A DNA stretch of 64,000 nucleotides, taken from WHSW01 sp963722175 (GTDB taxonomy: Bacteria > Actinomycetota > Thermoleophilia > Solirubrobacterales > 70-9). Position numbers and translations under genes: made by a program. Where the stretch lies: the NCBI GenBank assembly GCA_963722175.1, contig CAVRKA010000003.1:434001-498000 (forward strand), given 5' to 3'. The notes beneath the pieces are model-generated. The model was not told where the DNA came from, ran no database searches, and worked only from the letters and a program-made list of their open reading frames with translations. Every line of letters starts with the position of its first letter. Positions within the stretch are counted from its first letter, which is position 1. This document shows positions 51,901-61,937 of the stretch, one piece after another.

Positions 51901-54155
51901 GCGGACGTCGAGGACCTGGTGGGCGGCTCAGGCGACGACCTGCTCGTCGCAAGCGACGATCCCAACTTCATCGAGGGCCTCTGGGGGAAGACCGGCGACG
52001 ACGTCCTGCGCGGTCTCGGCGGCACCGACATCTTCCGCGGCGGCCCCGGCGCCGACATCTTCGAGGGCGGAGCCGGCAGCGACGACCGTGTCTTCTACGA
52101 CGACCACAACGGGCCCGGTGGACGTCTCGCTCGACAACGTCGCCAACGACGGCAACGCGGCGGCGAGCGAGAACGACAACGTCAAGAGCGACGTCGAGGA
52201 CGTCGTGCGGCGGCCTCAAGGACGACCAGCTGACCGGCAACAACGGCTCGAACGAGCTCCTCGGCAATGCGGGGAACGACCACCTGGACGGGTTGGGCGG
52301 CGACGACGAGCTGCTCGGTGGAGACGGCTCGGACTTCCTGGACGGCGGCGAAGACGCGGACCACCTGCGGGGCGACGCGGGCTCCGACTACGCCGAGTAC
52401 GACACCTACACGGATCCGGTCGTCGTCACGCTCGACGGCGACGCGGACGACGGCGCCGACACGAACGGCGACGGCACGGCGGACGAAGGCGACAACGTCG
52501 AGACCGACCACGTCTTCGGCGGCTCGGGCAACGACGACCTGAGCGGCGACCCCCTGCCCAACCAGCTCTACGGAAACGCGGGCGACGACACGCTCCGGTC
52601 GAACGGTGGTAACGACGACCTGACGGGCGGCGACGGCGCCGACTCCGAGCAGGGCGGATCCGGCAACGACATCTTCCACGAGGACGGGGAGCCCGGATCC
52701 GGCGGCCTCCCGGACGAGCCGGACGACATCCACGGCGGGGACGGCTCGGGCGACACGGTGGGCTACGGCGCCCGCTCGCAGAGCCTGAAGATCAACATCG
52801 ACGGCGCGGCCAACGACGGGGCGACCGACGTCGCCTACACGGAGGGTGACAACGTCAACACCGACGTCGAGCGGGTGATCGGCGGGGCCGGGAACGACGA
52901 CATCCAGGGGACCGCCGACGCGAACGTCCTCTCCGGCAGCGACGGCAACGACATCCTGCGCGGCGTCGGCGGCGACGACACCCTGTCGGGCGGCAACGAC
53001 AACGACGCCTTCCAGGGCGGCAACGGAAACGACGTCATGAACGGCCACGCGGGGGACGACAATCTCGACGGTGGCCTGGGCAGGGACACGATCAACGGTG
53101 GCGACGGCAACGACGTGGGCGCGGGTGGAGGCGCCGGCGCGTTCGGAAACGATTTCAATGGCGATGACACGCTGCTGGGCGGCCCGGGCGACGACTCTCT
53201 CGACGGCCAGGCTGCGGATGACACGATCTCCGGGGGCGACGGCGACGACACTCTCCGAGGGGGTCGCGACAACTCCTATCTCAGCTACGCCGATGGCGCG
53301 GACACCATTCACGGCGATGCCGGAAATGACTCTGTGGGCGGCGGTCAGGACAACGACGAGCTGCACGGAGACGGCGGCAACGACAGCATGAATGGCGGGC
53401 CGAACGCGGACGCGCTCGAGGGTGGAATCGGATCCGACAACCTCGTTGGAGGATCGAACGACGCCGCCGTCCCTCAGGGCACCCCCGAGGACGGCGCGGA
53501 CACGCTCAGCGGCGGTCAGGGCAACGACACGCTCGCCGGTGGTCGCAACGGCGACGAGCTCCTCGGCGAGGAGGGCGACGACACGATGGACGGGCAGCTC
53601 GAATGCGACCTCCTCGACGGCGGCGCCGGCGCGGACTCGATGGACGGCGGCAGCGGCGTCAGCTGCGACGCGGTGACCTACGCGTCGCGAACGACCCCGG
53701 TCTTCGTCGACCTCGACAACGTCGCCAACGACGGCGCCGACGCAGACAGCGACGGGACGCCGGACGAGGGCGACAACATCCTCCGCACCCAGCGCGTCCT
53801 CGGCGGCTCCGGGAACGACTCGTTCACCGGCGACACCGCTTATAACGCGTTCTGCGGCTCCGGCGGCAACGACACCCTCGACGGAGCGGCGGGCGACGAC
53901 GGGCTCGTCGGCGGGCCCGGGGACGACACACTCCTCGGTGCGGCCGGGAACGATCTGCTCGGAACCGTCGCGCCGGCCGTCGCACCCGACGCCGAGTGCC
54001 CGGACAGCGACGCCGGGCAGGACACGATGCAGGGACAGGCGGACAACGACACGTTCGAGGCCGACGACGGCGAGCTCGACCACCTGGGCGGCGGCACCGG
54101 GACCGATGACGGTGACTGGGACACCGGGCTCGACGTCGTCACCGGCATCCCGTAG
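48982..54155 (+). pseudogene. Giant secreted RTX-type calcium-binding repeat gene, five +1 frame breaks
   Basis: ATG 48982 with GGAG upstream; signal peptide (VLALFAWLLFGGARASA). Frames change near 49640, 51050, 51505, 52115 and 52205, each time by +1, and each time the repeat text resumes at once (QLTGGDSTDTLIGGPGNDT; EGDNVKTDVENLVGGSG; LGPDVLSGGDGVDT; VDVSLDNVANDG; GGLKDDQLTGNNG). Joined, it is about 1720 residues: a beta domain (residues 35-200), then many GGxGNDxL nonapeptides with YxxRTxxVxVDLDxVANDG...EGDNV inserts, and a C-terminus ending DTGLDVVTGIP. Longest single-frame piece begins about 52205 and ends at 54155. Either a decayed gene or a sequence with errors. Its promoter has the SARP-type box. 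Confidence 0.75.
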
Positions 54156-54278
54156 CCGGCGCCCGCGCCTGCGATCGGCAGGCGCCGAAATCCTGCGGTT
54201 ATCTACGGATGTTTGCCGGTGGGGCGTCGGCTACTTTCTGGCCGTTGGAAGGGGGCTTCCCGGCCTTGGAGGCGATCC

Positions 54279-55673
54279 TTGTCCAGACGTCCCGTTTCCG
54301 TTCTTCGCACTCTCCTTGCGGCCTGCGCGCTCCTGCTGCTGACGGCATCGGTCGCCCACGCCGCCAACGCGCGGCTGGTGAAGGACATCAACCCGGACGA
54401 AGACGCCGGCTCGGAGGGGTCGGAGCCGACCGGGTTCACGAGCCTGAACGGGACCGTCTACTTCGCCGCCGACGACGGGACCAACGGCGAGGAGCTGTGG
54501 CGCACCAACGGCGCCGCAGCCGGCACGAGCATCGTCAAGAACATCGCCCCCGGCTCGAGCAGCGGCTCGCCGCGATGGCTCGCCGCGGTCGGCAACAACC
54601 TCCTCTTCAGCGCCCGGGTCTTCTTCGCCCAGAACGACCTCTACAAGAGCAACGGCACCGACCCCGGGACCGAGATCGTCGACCCCGTGGATGCTCCCGA
54701 GCTTCCGGAGGAGATCACCGCCGTCGGCGCCACCTCCCTGTTCCGCGCGGATTCCGGCAGCCAGGGCTTCGAGCTCTGGAAGAGCGACGGGACGGCGGCC
54801 GGGACCGGGCTGGTCGAGGACATCGCTCCCGGTAACGGGGTGAGCTCGTTCCCCCAGCACCTGACCCGGATCGGCAACATCGTCTACTTCACGGCCGACG
54901 ACGACGCGCACGGCGCCGAGCTGTGGCGAAGCAACGGCACCGCCGCCGGAACCCGGATGGTCAAGAACATCAACGCGGGCGATGGGGACGCCTATCCCGC
55001 CGGGCTGACCGACGTCAACGGCACCCTCTACTTCTCCGCCATCAGCGCCGGCGGCGGCAGGGAGCTCTGGAAGACCGACGGGACGGCGGCCGGCACGGTC
55101 CTGGTCAGGAACATCGGCCCCGGGGCGGTCGGCTCGAGCCCCGGCGGGCTGACCGCCGTCGGCACGAAGGTCTACTTCGCGGCCGACGACGGCCAACACG
55201 GCAGGGAGCTGTGGCGCAGCGACGGAACCCCGGGGGGAACCGTGATGGTGCGCGACATCCGGGACGTGGAAGGCGACCCCGAGCCGAGCTCCAATCCCCT
55301 CGAGCTCGAGAACGTCGGCGGGACGCTGTTCTTCCAGGCCGATGACGCGATTGCCGGGCCCGAGCTATGGAAGAGCAACGGCACCGAAGCCGGAACCAGG
55401 CGCGTCCGCGACATCCTGTCCGGCTTCGAGGGCTCGGAGCCCGAGGAGATCACCAACCTCCGCGGGACCGCGTACTTCAGCGCCGCCACCGTCGCCAACG
55501 GGTCCGAGCTCTGGATGAGCGACGGGACGCTGGCCGGGACCAGCCGCGTGCGGGACATCTACCCGGGCCCCGGGAGCTCGATCCCGAACGACCTCAAGGC
55601 GATCGGCAGTCGGCTGTTCTTCAGCGCCTTCGACCCCAACCACCTCGAGGAGCTCTGGGTCGCGACCGAGTGA
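54279..55673 (+). CDS. Secreted ELWxxDGT-repeat protein
   Basis: 464 residues from TTG 54279, chosen because GGAGG lies 6 nt upstream; in-frame TTG 54213 would add 22 residues before the signal peptide. Signal peptide LRTLLAACALLLLTASVAHA. Then eight repeats of about 47 residues, each with ELW(K/R)(S/T)(D/N)GTxxGT followed by xVxDIxPG and NGTxYFxAxD, plus a final ELWVATE. These repeats form a beta-propeller-like array seen in secreted bacterial proteins. No catalytic motif. Tail-to-tail with the alpha/beta hydrolase, 6 bp apart. Confidence 0.85.
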   Translation: MSRRPVSVLRTLLAACALLLLTASVAHAANARLVKDINPDEDAGSEGSEPTGFTSLNGTVYFAADDGTNGEELWRTNGAAAGTSIVKNIAPGSSSGSPRWLAAVGNNLLFSARVFFAQNDLYKSNGTDPGTEIVDPVDAPELPEEITAVGATSLFRADSGSQGFELWKSDGTAAGTGLVEDIAPGNGVSSFPQHLTRIGNIVYFTADDDAHGAELWRSNGTAAGTRMVKNINAGDGDAYPAGLTDVNGTLYFSAISAGGGRELWKTDGTAAGTVLVRNIGPGAVGSSPGGLTAVGTKVYFAADDGQHGRELWRSDGTPGGTVMVRDIRDVEGDPEPSSNPLELENVGGTLFFQADDAIAGPELWKSNGTEAGTRRVRDILSGFEGSEPEEITNLRGTAYFSAATVANGSELWMSDGTLAGTSRVRDIYPGPGSSIPNDLKAIGSRLFFSAFDPNHLEELWVATE

Positions 55674-55679
55674 CCGCGG

Positions 55680-56582
55680 TCAGGCCGCGGTCGTCGCGGC
55701 CCGCTCGAAGTTCCGCTCCAGCGCCTCGCGGATCCGCTCCAGCGCCCACAGCGGCAGGTCGTGGCCCATGCCCTCGATCACGACCAGCTCGGCGCCCGGG
55801 ATCGCCGCCGCGGTCGCCTTGCCGCCGGAAAGGCCGATCAGCCCGTCCTCGGCGCCGTGGATGACGACCGTCGGCACGTCAAGCGCGCGCAGCTCCGCCG
55901 TCCGGTCCGGCGAGGCGACGATCGCCGCGAACTGGCGCGCGGTCCCGTCGGGGTGATAACCACGGTCGTAGGAGCGCTCGGCCAGGTCGAGGGTCCGGTC
56001 GCGGTCCGGCGGCTGCGAGCCGATTACCGCTCGGGCCTCGAGCGTCGTCCGGATGTAGCCCTCGCGGTCGGTGGGTGCGCGGGTCATCAGCACCGCCATC
56101 GCCTCGGGTGTCGGGCGCCCGACCTCGGGGCTGCCGGTCGTCGACATGATCGAGGCCAGCGACAGCACCCGCTCCGGATGGTCGATCGCGACCCGCTGGC
56201 CGATCATCCCGCCGAGCGAGGCGCCGACGACGTGGGCACGATCGATCCCGAGCGCGTCGAGTAGGCCGATCGCGTCCGATGCCATGTGCTGGAGCAGGTA
56301 CGGCGCCTCGCGCTCACCCGCGAGCACCCGCCGCAGGTCGGGAGGCTCGTGCTGGTCGAGCACGCTCGAGCGGCCCGCGTCGCGGTTGTCGAAGCGGATT
56401 ACGAAGTAGCCGGCCGCAGCGAGCGCCTCGCAGAGCTCGACCGGCCAGAAGATCATCTGCGCACCGAGGCCCATGATCAGCAACACGGCCGGGTTCTCGG
56501 AATCGCCGAACGCCTCGTAGGCGAGCTCGATCCCGCCCCCCTCTACGGAGGTGAACTGCTCCCCTGTTCGCGCGACCTCCAT
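55680..56582 (-). CDS. Alpha/beta hydrolase (lipase/enol-lactonase-like), paralogue of 45153-46052
   Basis: 300 residues from ATG 56582. Same plan as its paralogue: VLLIMGLGAQMIFW, FVIRFDNRDAGRSS, nucleophile G-A-S-L-G-G-M, acid VIHGAEDGLI, His in EGMGHDLP. Only 11 bp separate its start from that of the divergent secreted-protein gene, so the promoters overlap each other's coding start. Cytosolic; substrate unknown. Confidence 0.86.
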   Translation of the reverse strand: MEVARTGEQFTSVEGGGIELAYEAFGDSENPAVLLIMGLGAQMIFWPVELCEALAAAGYFVIRFDNRDAGRSSVLDQHEPPDLRRVLAGEREAPYLLQHMASDAIGLLDALGIDRAHVVGASLGGMIGQRVAIDHPERVLSLASIMSTTGSPEVGRPTPEAMAVLMTRAPTDREGYIRTTLEARAVIGSQPPDRDRTLDLAERSYDRGYHPDGTARQFAAIVASPDRTAELRALDVPTVVIHGAEDGLIGLSGGKATAAAIPGAELVVIEGMGHDLPLWALERIREALERNFERAATTAA

Positions 56583-56593
56583 AGGCTTTGCGC

Positions 56594-57970
56594 ATGCAAC
56601 GTATCGGAGCGTTGGGAATCGTGATCGCGGGTTTGCTGGCACTGCTCGTCGCGGGCGCCGGCGCGTCGGGTGGAGCGCAGCAGGCGGCGCCCGAGCGGTC
56701 GCAGCCGCTGGCGACCTGCTTCTGGGAGGGCCCGATCTCCATGAAGCAGCCGACGACGCGCGGCTTCGACGGCCACTACTTCAACTTCCCGGAGGAGTCG
56801 GCCACCTATTGGATGTCCCGCTTCTCGCTCCCCGAGGGAGCGAAGCTGGTCCTTCGCGGTCGCTATCCGCACGCCCGCTACATCTCGCTCAACGCGTACT
56901 CGGATGCGGCCCCGACCGACACGCTGAGCGACATCGCGATCGAGCCGGACCCGGGCTCGACCAATCCGTTCGTACGCGGCAACCGACGGGACCGGCCCAA
57001 CCGGTCATGGCACGTGACGGTGCTCGACGAGCCGCCGGTGGAGGATCGCGAGCCGAACACGCTCTACGCGGCGCCGAACGCGACCGAAGCGGGCGCGGCG
57101 ATCGAGGTCTTCTACCGCGTGTACGAGCCGGACCGCGGCTACGGCCTCTTCCTGGGTGGCACGGCGCTGCCCGAGATCGAGCTCCAGCGCGCCGACGGCA
57201 GCGCGCTCCGGGGCGAGGAGGCGTGCGAGGCGATCAACGACCCAAATCGCGAGATCACCGTCGACACGACGCCGGCCGAGCAGTGGAAGGCCGCGCGCGC
57301 GGCCCCTCCCTGTGACGGTGACACCAACCCGGCCTACGACCCGTCACGCTGGGAGCGCTTCTTCACCTACGAGTACGCCGCGCTCTCGGTCATCAGCGAT
57401 TGCACCGAGGCCGGTCGCGAGGCGCGGCATGCCGACACGCCCGAGGTCGAGGGCGGGAACTACTCGAATCGCGACAGCGCCTACATCTACACGCACGTCG
57501 CGCAGGAGTTCGGCCCGGTGTTCGTCCTCACCGGCAGGCTGCCCCGAACCCCGCAAACGCGCGGTGGGCTCGACGTCATGACCCGCGGGCAGATGCGGTT
57601 CTGGTCACTGTGCAGCGGCGAGTCGCGAGTGACGACCTTCACCCCTGACTGCCTCGCCGACCGCCAGGTCCTGCGGCGCAGCGGCCGCAACTACACGATC
57701 GTCGTCAGCAAGGCGCCGGACCGGCCGGCGAACGCCGACCGGCGTTGCGGCGTTGCCTGGCTCGAATGGCCGGAACGCGGCGACGGGGTCGGCGACACGG
57801 GCTACGGCCTGCTCATCATGCGCAACATGCTGGTCACGCCGAGCTTCGCGCACGCGATCCAGCGCGTCACCGAAGCCGGGACGGAGCCCGACGTGATGGG
57901 GCCGTACTTCCCGCAGGCCGGCTACTCGACCGTCGAGGACTTCGAGGCCCGCGGCTGCGACGCCGGCTGA
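56594..57970 (+). CDS. Secreted protein of unknown function (DUF1214-like segments)
   Basis: 458 residues from ATG 56594, preceded after 6 nt by TAGGCT (56582-56587), a leaderless pattern; this -10 box shares its first base with the divergent start codon. Signal peptide to about residue 27. The segment RYPHARYISLNAYSDAAPTDTLSDIAIEPDPGSTNPF resembles DUF1214/DUF1254-type proteins. Several Cys (CFWEGP, ACEAIND, PPCDGD, SDCTEAG, SLCSGES, PDCLAD, RRCGVAW, RGCDAG) suggest disulfides. Its stop overlaps the GH31 start (TGATG), so the two form an operon. Confidence 0.75.
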   Translation: MQRIGALGIVIAGLLALLVAGAGASGGAQQAAPERSQPLATCFWEGPISMKQPTTRGFDGHYFNFPEESATYWMSRFSLPEGAKLVLRGRYPHARYISLNAYSDAAPTDTLSDIAIEPDPGSTNPFVRGNRRDRPNRSWHVTVLDEPPVEDREPNTLYAAPNATEAGAAIEVFYRVYEPDRGYGLFLGGTALPEIELQRADGSALRGEEACEAINDPNREITVDTTPAEQWKAARAAPPCDGDTNPAYDPSRWERFFTYEYAALSVISDCTEAGREARHADTPEVEGGNYSNRDSAYIYTHVAQEFGPVFVLTGRLPRTPQTRGGLDVMTRGQMRFWSLCSGESRVTTFTPDCLADRQVLRRSGRNYTIVVSKAPDRPANADRRCGVAWLEWPERGDGVGDTGYGLLIMRNMLVTPSFAHAIQRVTEAGTEPDVMGPYFPQAGYSTVEDFEARGCDAG

Positions 57971-60228
57971 TGGCGCCGCGGGGGCCGGCGCTCGCTGCTG
58001 CGATCGCCGTCGCGCTCGCGGCTGCGCCGGCGGCCGGTGGCACCACCCGCATCGACGATGAGCGGGTGATCGTCTCGACCGAGCGCGGCGCCCGCGCGGT
58101 GATCGAGCGAGCCCCGCTGCGGATCCGGTTCCAGACGGCCGCCCACCGGACCGTGCTCTCGCAGCTGCCCGGCGACGGGTCCGCGTCCGTCGTCCGTCCG
58201 CCGCTGGCACGCAACCAGTTCGGCGCCCCCGGGCCGGCCCCGCCGGCGCTGTACGCGCCGTTCGGGTTCACGGTCGGCAGCCGCCAGGTCAGCCAGTTCC
58301 CGACCTACATCTGGCAGGGCAATCTGAGCTCGGTGAGCGTGAGCGGCACCGTCTACGGGGCGGACGAGGTCCTGGCAGCGGCCCGCCGCGGCCGCGGCGC
58401 CGAGCTCGTCGTCTCGACCTCCGACCCGAGCGGGCGGCGGCTGGTGGTCACGGTGATGCCATACCGCGGCGAGACGCTCCGGGTCACGGCGCGGCCCACG
58501 GACCCAGACGGCGTCGCGACGATGCTCGACAGCTTCACGTCGCCCGCCAACGAGGCCTTCCACGGCTTCGGCGGCCGTCACAACGCCATCGACCAGCGCG
58601 GCAACGAGTTCTACAACTACCTCCAGCAGGAGAACTTCAGCTCCGGCAGCGCCGACGGCCTCACCCAGGCCACGCCGGGGCTCGGGTCGGACTTCCTGTT
58701 CCCGAACGGCGAGGCCGCCGCCTACTACGTGCAGTCCTCGTTCATCTCCACGGCGGGGTACGGGTTCCTGCTCCTCAACGACGAGATCTCCGACTGGCGC
58801 CTCGCCTCCGACCGACCCGACGCGTGGCAGGCGGAAGCCTTCGGGCCGCAGATCAGCTACGTCGTCGCCCCGGGCCGCCCGACGAAGGCGATCGGGCAGG
58901 TGACCGCGATCACCGGCCGCCATCGCGTCCCGCCGCGCTGGGCGCTGGGCACGATCCTCGACCGCCTGGTCCAGTTCCCCAGCGATCCGCCCGAGCATCA
59001 TCAGGCGTCCGTCGAGGACGACCTCGCCAACATCGACCGCTACCGGCTGCCGCTCGACGGCTACCGGATCGAGGGCTGGCAGTTCCTGCCCGACGACGTC
59101 CTCGCGCGGCTGATCGGCGAGCTGAAGCAGCGCGGCATCCACCCGATGCTCTACTTCCGCGCCTTCGTCGGCAAGGACGAGATCGGCACCGACGACCCGG
59201 CCGCCTTCGACGAGGCGATCGCGAACGGATACGTCGCCACCCATGCGGACGGCTCGCCCTACGTGTACACCTCCAACTTCAACGCCGACGGCGCGGTGAT
59301 CGACTTCACCGACCCCGCCGCGGTGCGCTGGTGGCAGGCGCGGGTCCGCAGGGCGCTGAGGCTCGGCGCCGACGGGTTCATGCAGGACTTCGGCGAGCAG
59401 GTGTTCGAGGACATGCACTTCGCCGACGGCTCGACCGGGCAGACGATGCACAACCGCCTGCCGGTCCTCTATCACCGGGCGACGATGAAGGTGGTGCGTC
59501 GCTTCGAGCGCCGCCACCCGCAGCGCGAGATCTTCTACTTCACCCGCGCCGGGTACACGGGCGCGCCGGGATCGGCCCGCTACGAGTACGCGAACTTCCC
59601 CGGCGACGAGACCACCGACTGGACCCATTCCGCGGGGCTCGCGTCACTGACCACCGACATGCTCAACCGCGCGATCGGCGGCGCCTACGGGTTCACCGCC
59701 GACATCGGCGGCTTCTTCGACGTCGGTCCCTACGAGCCGACGAGCAAGGAGCTCTTCCTGCGCTGGGCCGAGTGGGCGGCGCTGTCGCCGTTCTTCCGCC
59801 TCCACGGCTCGGTCGGCGCCGGCACGCACACCCCGTGGTCCTACGACGAGCAGACCGTCGCGATCTACAAGCGGCTCTCGCGCCTCCACCTGCGGGCCCG
59901 GCCGCTGATCATGCGCCTCTGGCAGCGCGCGCACCGGACCGGGATCCCGATCACCCGCCCGCTCTGGCTCGCCTACCCGGGCGACCCGGACGCCGCCGCG
60001 CAGGACCAGGAGTGGCTGCTGGGGCCGAAGGTCCTGGTCGCGCCGGTGGTCACCGAGGGCGCGACCTCGCGCGAGGTCTACTTCCCGAAGGGCTGCTGGC
60101 GCAGCCCGGAGACGGGGCTGCGGGTCCACGGCCCGGCGACCCGCGAGGTAGAGGCGCCGCTCGACCGCCTTCCCTACTTCTTCCGCTGCGGGACCACGGC
60201 CTTCGAGCCACCTCGTCGGCAGGGGTGA
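57970..60228 (+). CDS. Secreted GH31-family glycosidase
   Basis: 752 residues from ATG 57970, sharing a base with the preceding stop. Signal peptide to about residue 23. GH31 architecture: N-terminal beta-sandwich (30-310), TIM barrel (320-650) with catalytic nucleophile Asp473 in GADGFMQDFGEQ and likely acid/base Asp546 in FPGDETTDW, then C-terminal beta domains (EWLLGPKVLVAPVVTEGATSREVYFPKGCW). The family includes alpha-glucosidases, alpha-xylosidases and sulfoquinovosidases. MQDFGE resembles the sulfoquinovosidase/alpha-xylosidase side of the family, but specificity cannot be fixed here. Confidence 0.88.
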   Translation: MAPRGPALAAAIAVALAAAPAAGGTTRIDDERVIVSTERGARAVIERAPLRIRFQTAAHRTVLSQLPGDGSASVVRPPLARNQFGAPGPAPPALYAPFGFTVGSRQVSQFPTYIWQGNLSSVSVSGTVYGADEVLAAARRGRGAELVVSTSDPSGRRLVVTVMPYRGETLRVTARPTDPDGVATMLDSFTSPANEAFHGFGGRHNAIDQRGNEFYNYLQQENFSSGSADGLTQATPGLGSDFLFPNGEAAAYYVQSSFISTAGYGFLLLNDEISDWRLASDRPDAWQAEAFGPQISYVVAPGRPTKAIGQVTAITGRHRVPPRWALGTILDRLVQFPSDPPEHHQASVEDDLANIDRYRLPLDGYRIEGWQFLPDDVLARLIGELKQRGIHPMLYFRAFVGKDEIGTDDPAAFDEAIANGYVATHADGSPYVYTSNFNADGAVIDFTDPAAVRWWQARVRRALRLGADGFMQDFGEQVFEDMHFADGSTGQTMHNRLPVLYHRATMKVVRRFERRHPQREIFYFTRAGYTGAPGSARYEYANFPGDETTDWTHSAGLASLTTDMLNRAIGGAYGFTADIGGFFDVGPYEPTSKELFLRWAEWAALSPFFRLHGSVGAGTHTPWSYDEQTVAIYKRLSRLHLRARPLIMRLWQRAHRTGIPITRPLWLAYPGDPDAAAQDQEWLLGPKVLVAPVVTEGATSREVYFPKGCWRSPETGLRVHGPATREVEAPLDRLPYFFRCGTTAFEPPRRQG

Positions 60229-60337
60229 CGACAGGTCGCCTTGCCAAACGCCGAGCGGGTGGTAGGTTCGGACTGGAGGGCACCCGGGCGGGGGCAAGCC
60301 GGGCGCCAGAGTTTCGGCGCGGACCCGGGAGGTACGG

Positions 60338-61921
60338 ATGCACCGTCTGTCGATCGCAGTGGGCTTGGTGGCTTTGATCGTCGCCGCGGCCCTTGGCGCG
60401 TCCGCCCTCGCATCCGCCGGGCAGCCGGCCGGCGGGCCGATCTCGAGTTCCGCCGAGGCGTACTCGCTCAGCGTGCCGGTTCGGGATCTGCCGCGTGCGC
60501 AGGGCCCCTCGGCCACCGCCCCGGCGCCCTCGCGCATCAACCCGCTCACCGGCGCGCCCGGAGGCGGGAGCTCAGCGAGCGCAGGCGATCTGGAGCCCGA
60601 CCCCCTCGTCGGGCCCGCGGCGCCGGGCCGGACGCCGGCCAGGGACCTGAGCTTCACCGGGACGTCGAACCCGTTCGCGTGCGCCGGCTGCAGTCCGCCG
60701 GACACGATCGGCGACGTCGGGCCGAACCACTACGTCCAGATGGTCAACTCGACCAAGGTCGCGATCCACAACAAGACCGGCACCCTGCTGACGCCGCGAT
60801 TCGACCTCGGCACCCTGTGGCCCAGCGGGCCGTGCGCCGGGAACGCCGGCGATCCGGTCGTGGTCTACGACGAGCTCGCCAACCGGTGGCTGCTGAGTCA
60901 GTTCGCGACGCCGAACCACCTCTGCTTCGCGATCTCGAAGACGGCGAGCCCGCTCGGCGCCTTCCACCTGTACACGTTCAACGTCAGCTCGTTCCCCGAC
61001 TACTTCAAGGTCGGAGTGTGGTCGAACGGCTACTACGTCTCCGCGAACGAGTCGACCTACACGGCCTACGCCTTCAACCGGACGAAGATGCTCGCGGGCA
61101 ACCCGACCGCGAACTTCGTCAAGTTCACGGGGCAGACCAACTTCCTGCTCCCGGCCGACGTCGACGGGTCGACTGCGCCACCGGCCGGTGGGCTCTTCTA
61201 CACGTTCAAGGACAACTCGTTCCACGGAGGCGTCGACCGGATCGAGCTGTTCCGGCTGCAGCCGAACTACGCCACGCCGGCCAACAGCACGTTCACGCTC
61301 GTGAAGGCGTTCACGATCGCGCCGTTCACCTACACGGTCTGCGGCTTCTTCAACCTCAACTGCATCCGCCAGCCGGGCACGAACCAGCGCGTCGACGCGG
61401 TCAGCGAGTGGCCGATGCACCGGTTCGCCTACCGGCGCTTCCCGGATCGCCAGAGCCTGGTCGGCAACTTCACCGTCGGCGGCGGCAACGGAGAGACCGG
61501 GGCGGCAATCCGCTGGTTCGAGTTGCGCAACCTCGGCACCGCCCCCGGCGGCTGGAGCCTGTTCCAGCAAGGGACGCAGGACCCCGGCGGCGTCCACGAC
61601 CGCTTCATGGGCAGCATCGCCATGGACGAGGACGGGAACATCGCCCTCGGCTACTCGGCCTCGAGCACCACGCTGTCCCCCTCGGTCCGCTACGCCACCC
61701 GGGAGCCCGGCGATCCGCCCGGCACCCTGGAGCCGGAGAAGGTGCTGCGAGCGGGCAACGGCTCGCAGACGGCGTCCAACCGGTGGGGCGACTACAGCGC
61801 GATGTCGGTCGACCCGGTGACCGACTGCCAGTTCTGGTACACGAACGAGTACTACAACCCGAGCTCGGGCTCGAACTGGAAGACGGTGGTCGGCGCCTTC
61901 ACCATGCCGGGCTGCACGTGA
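60338..61921 (+). CDS. Large secreted protein of unknown function
   Basis: 527 residues from ATG 60338, with GGGAGG five bases upstream. Signal peptide (LIVAAALGASALASAG), a Pro/Ser/Ala-rich linker (30-105), then a globular part that begins CAGCSPPDTIGDVGPNHYVQMVNS and carries YDELANRWLLSQF, FKVGVWSNGYYVSANES and RWGDYSAMSVDPVTDCQFWYTNEYY. The repeating beta text and the RWGDYSAM...DP motif recall extracellular beta-propeller proteins. No catalytic residue set recognised. Followed after 16 bp by another secreted repeat protein. Confidence 0.7.
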   Translation: MHRLSIAVGLVALIVAAALGASALASAGQPAGGPISSSAEAYSLSVPVRDLPRAQGPSATAPAPSRINPLTGAPGGGSSASAGDLEPDPLVGPAAPGRTPARDLSFTGTSNPFACAGCSPPDTIGDVGPNHYVQMVNSTKVAIHNKTGTLLTPRFDLGTLWPSGPCAGNAGDPVVVYDELANRWLLSQFATPNHLCFAISKTASPLGAFHLYTFNVSSFPDYFKVGVWSNGYYVSANESTYTAYAFNRTKMLAGNPTANFVKFTGQTNFLLPADVDGSTAPPAGGLFYTFKDNSFHGGVDRIELFRLQPNYATPANSTFTLVKAFTIAPFTYTVCGFFNLNCIRQPGTNQRVDAVSEWPMHRFAYRRFPDRQSLVGNFTVGGGNGETGAAIRWFELRNLGTAPGGWSLFQQGTQDPGGVHDRFMGSIAMDEDGNIALGYSASSTTLSPSVRYATREPGDPPGTLEPEKVLRAGNGSQTASNRWGDYSAMSVDPVTDCQFWYTNEYYNPSSGSNWKTVVGAFTMPGCT

Positions 61922-61937
61922 GCGACAGCTGAGCCGC

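Noticed and set aside
48982..54155. Several independent RTX genes in different frames
   Set aside because: Segments after the first lack signal peptides and starts, and the repeat text resumes within a few codons at every break, so one gene is the better reading.
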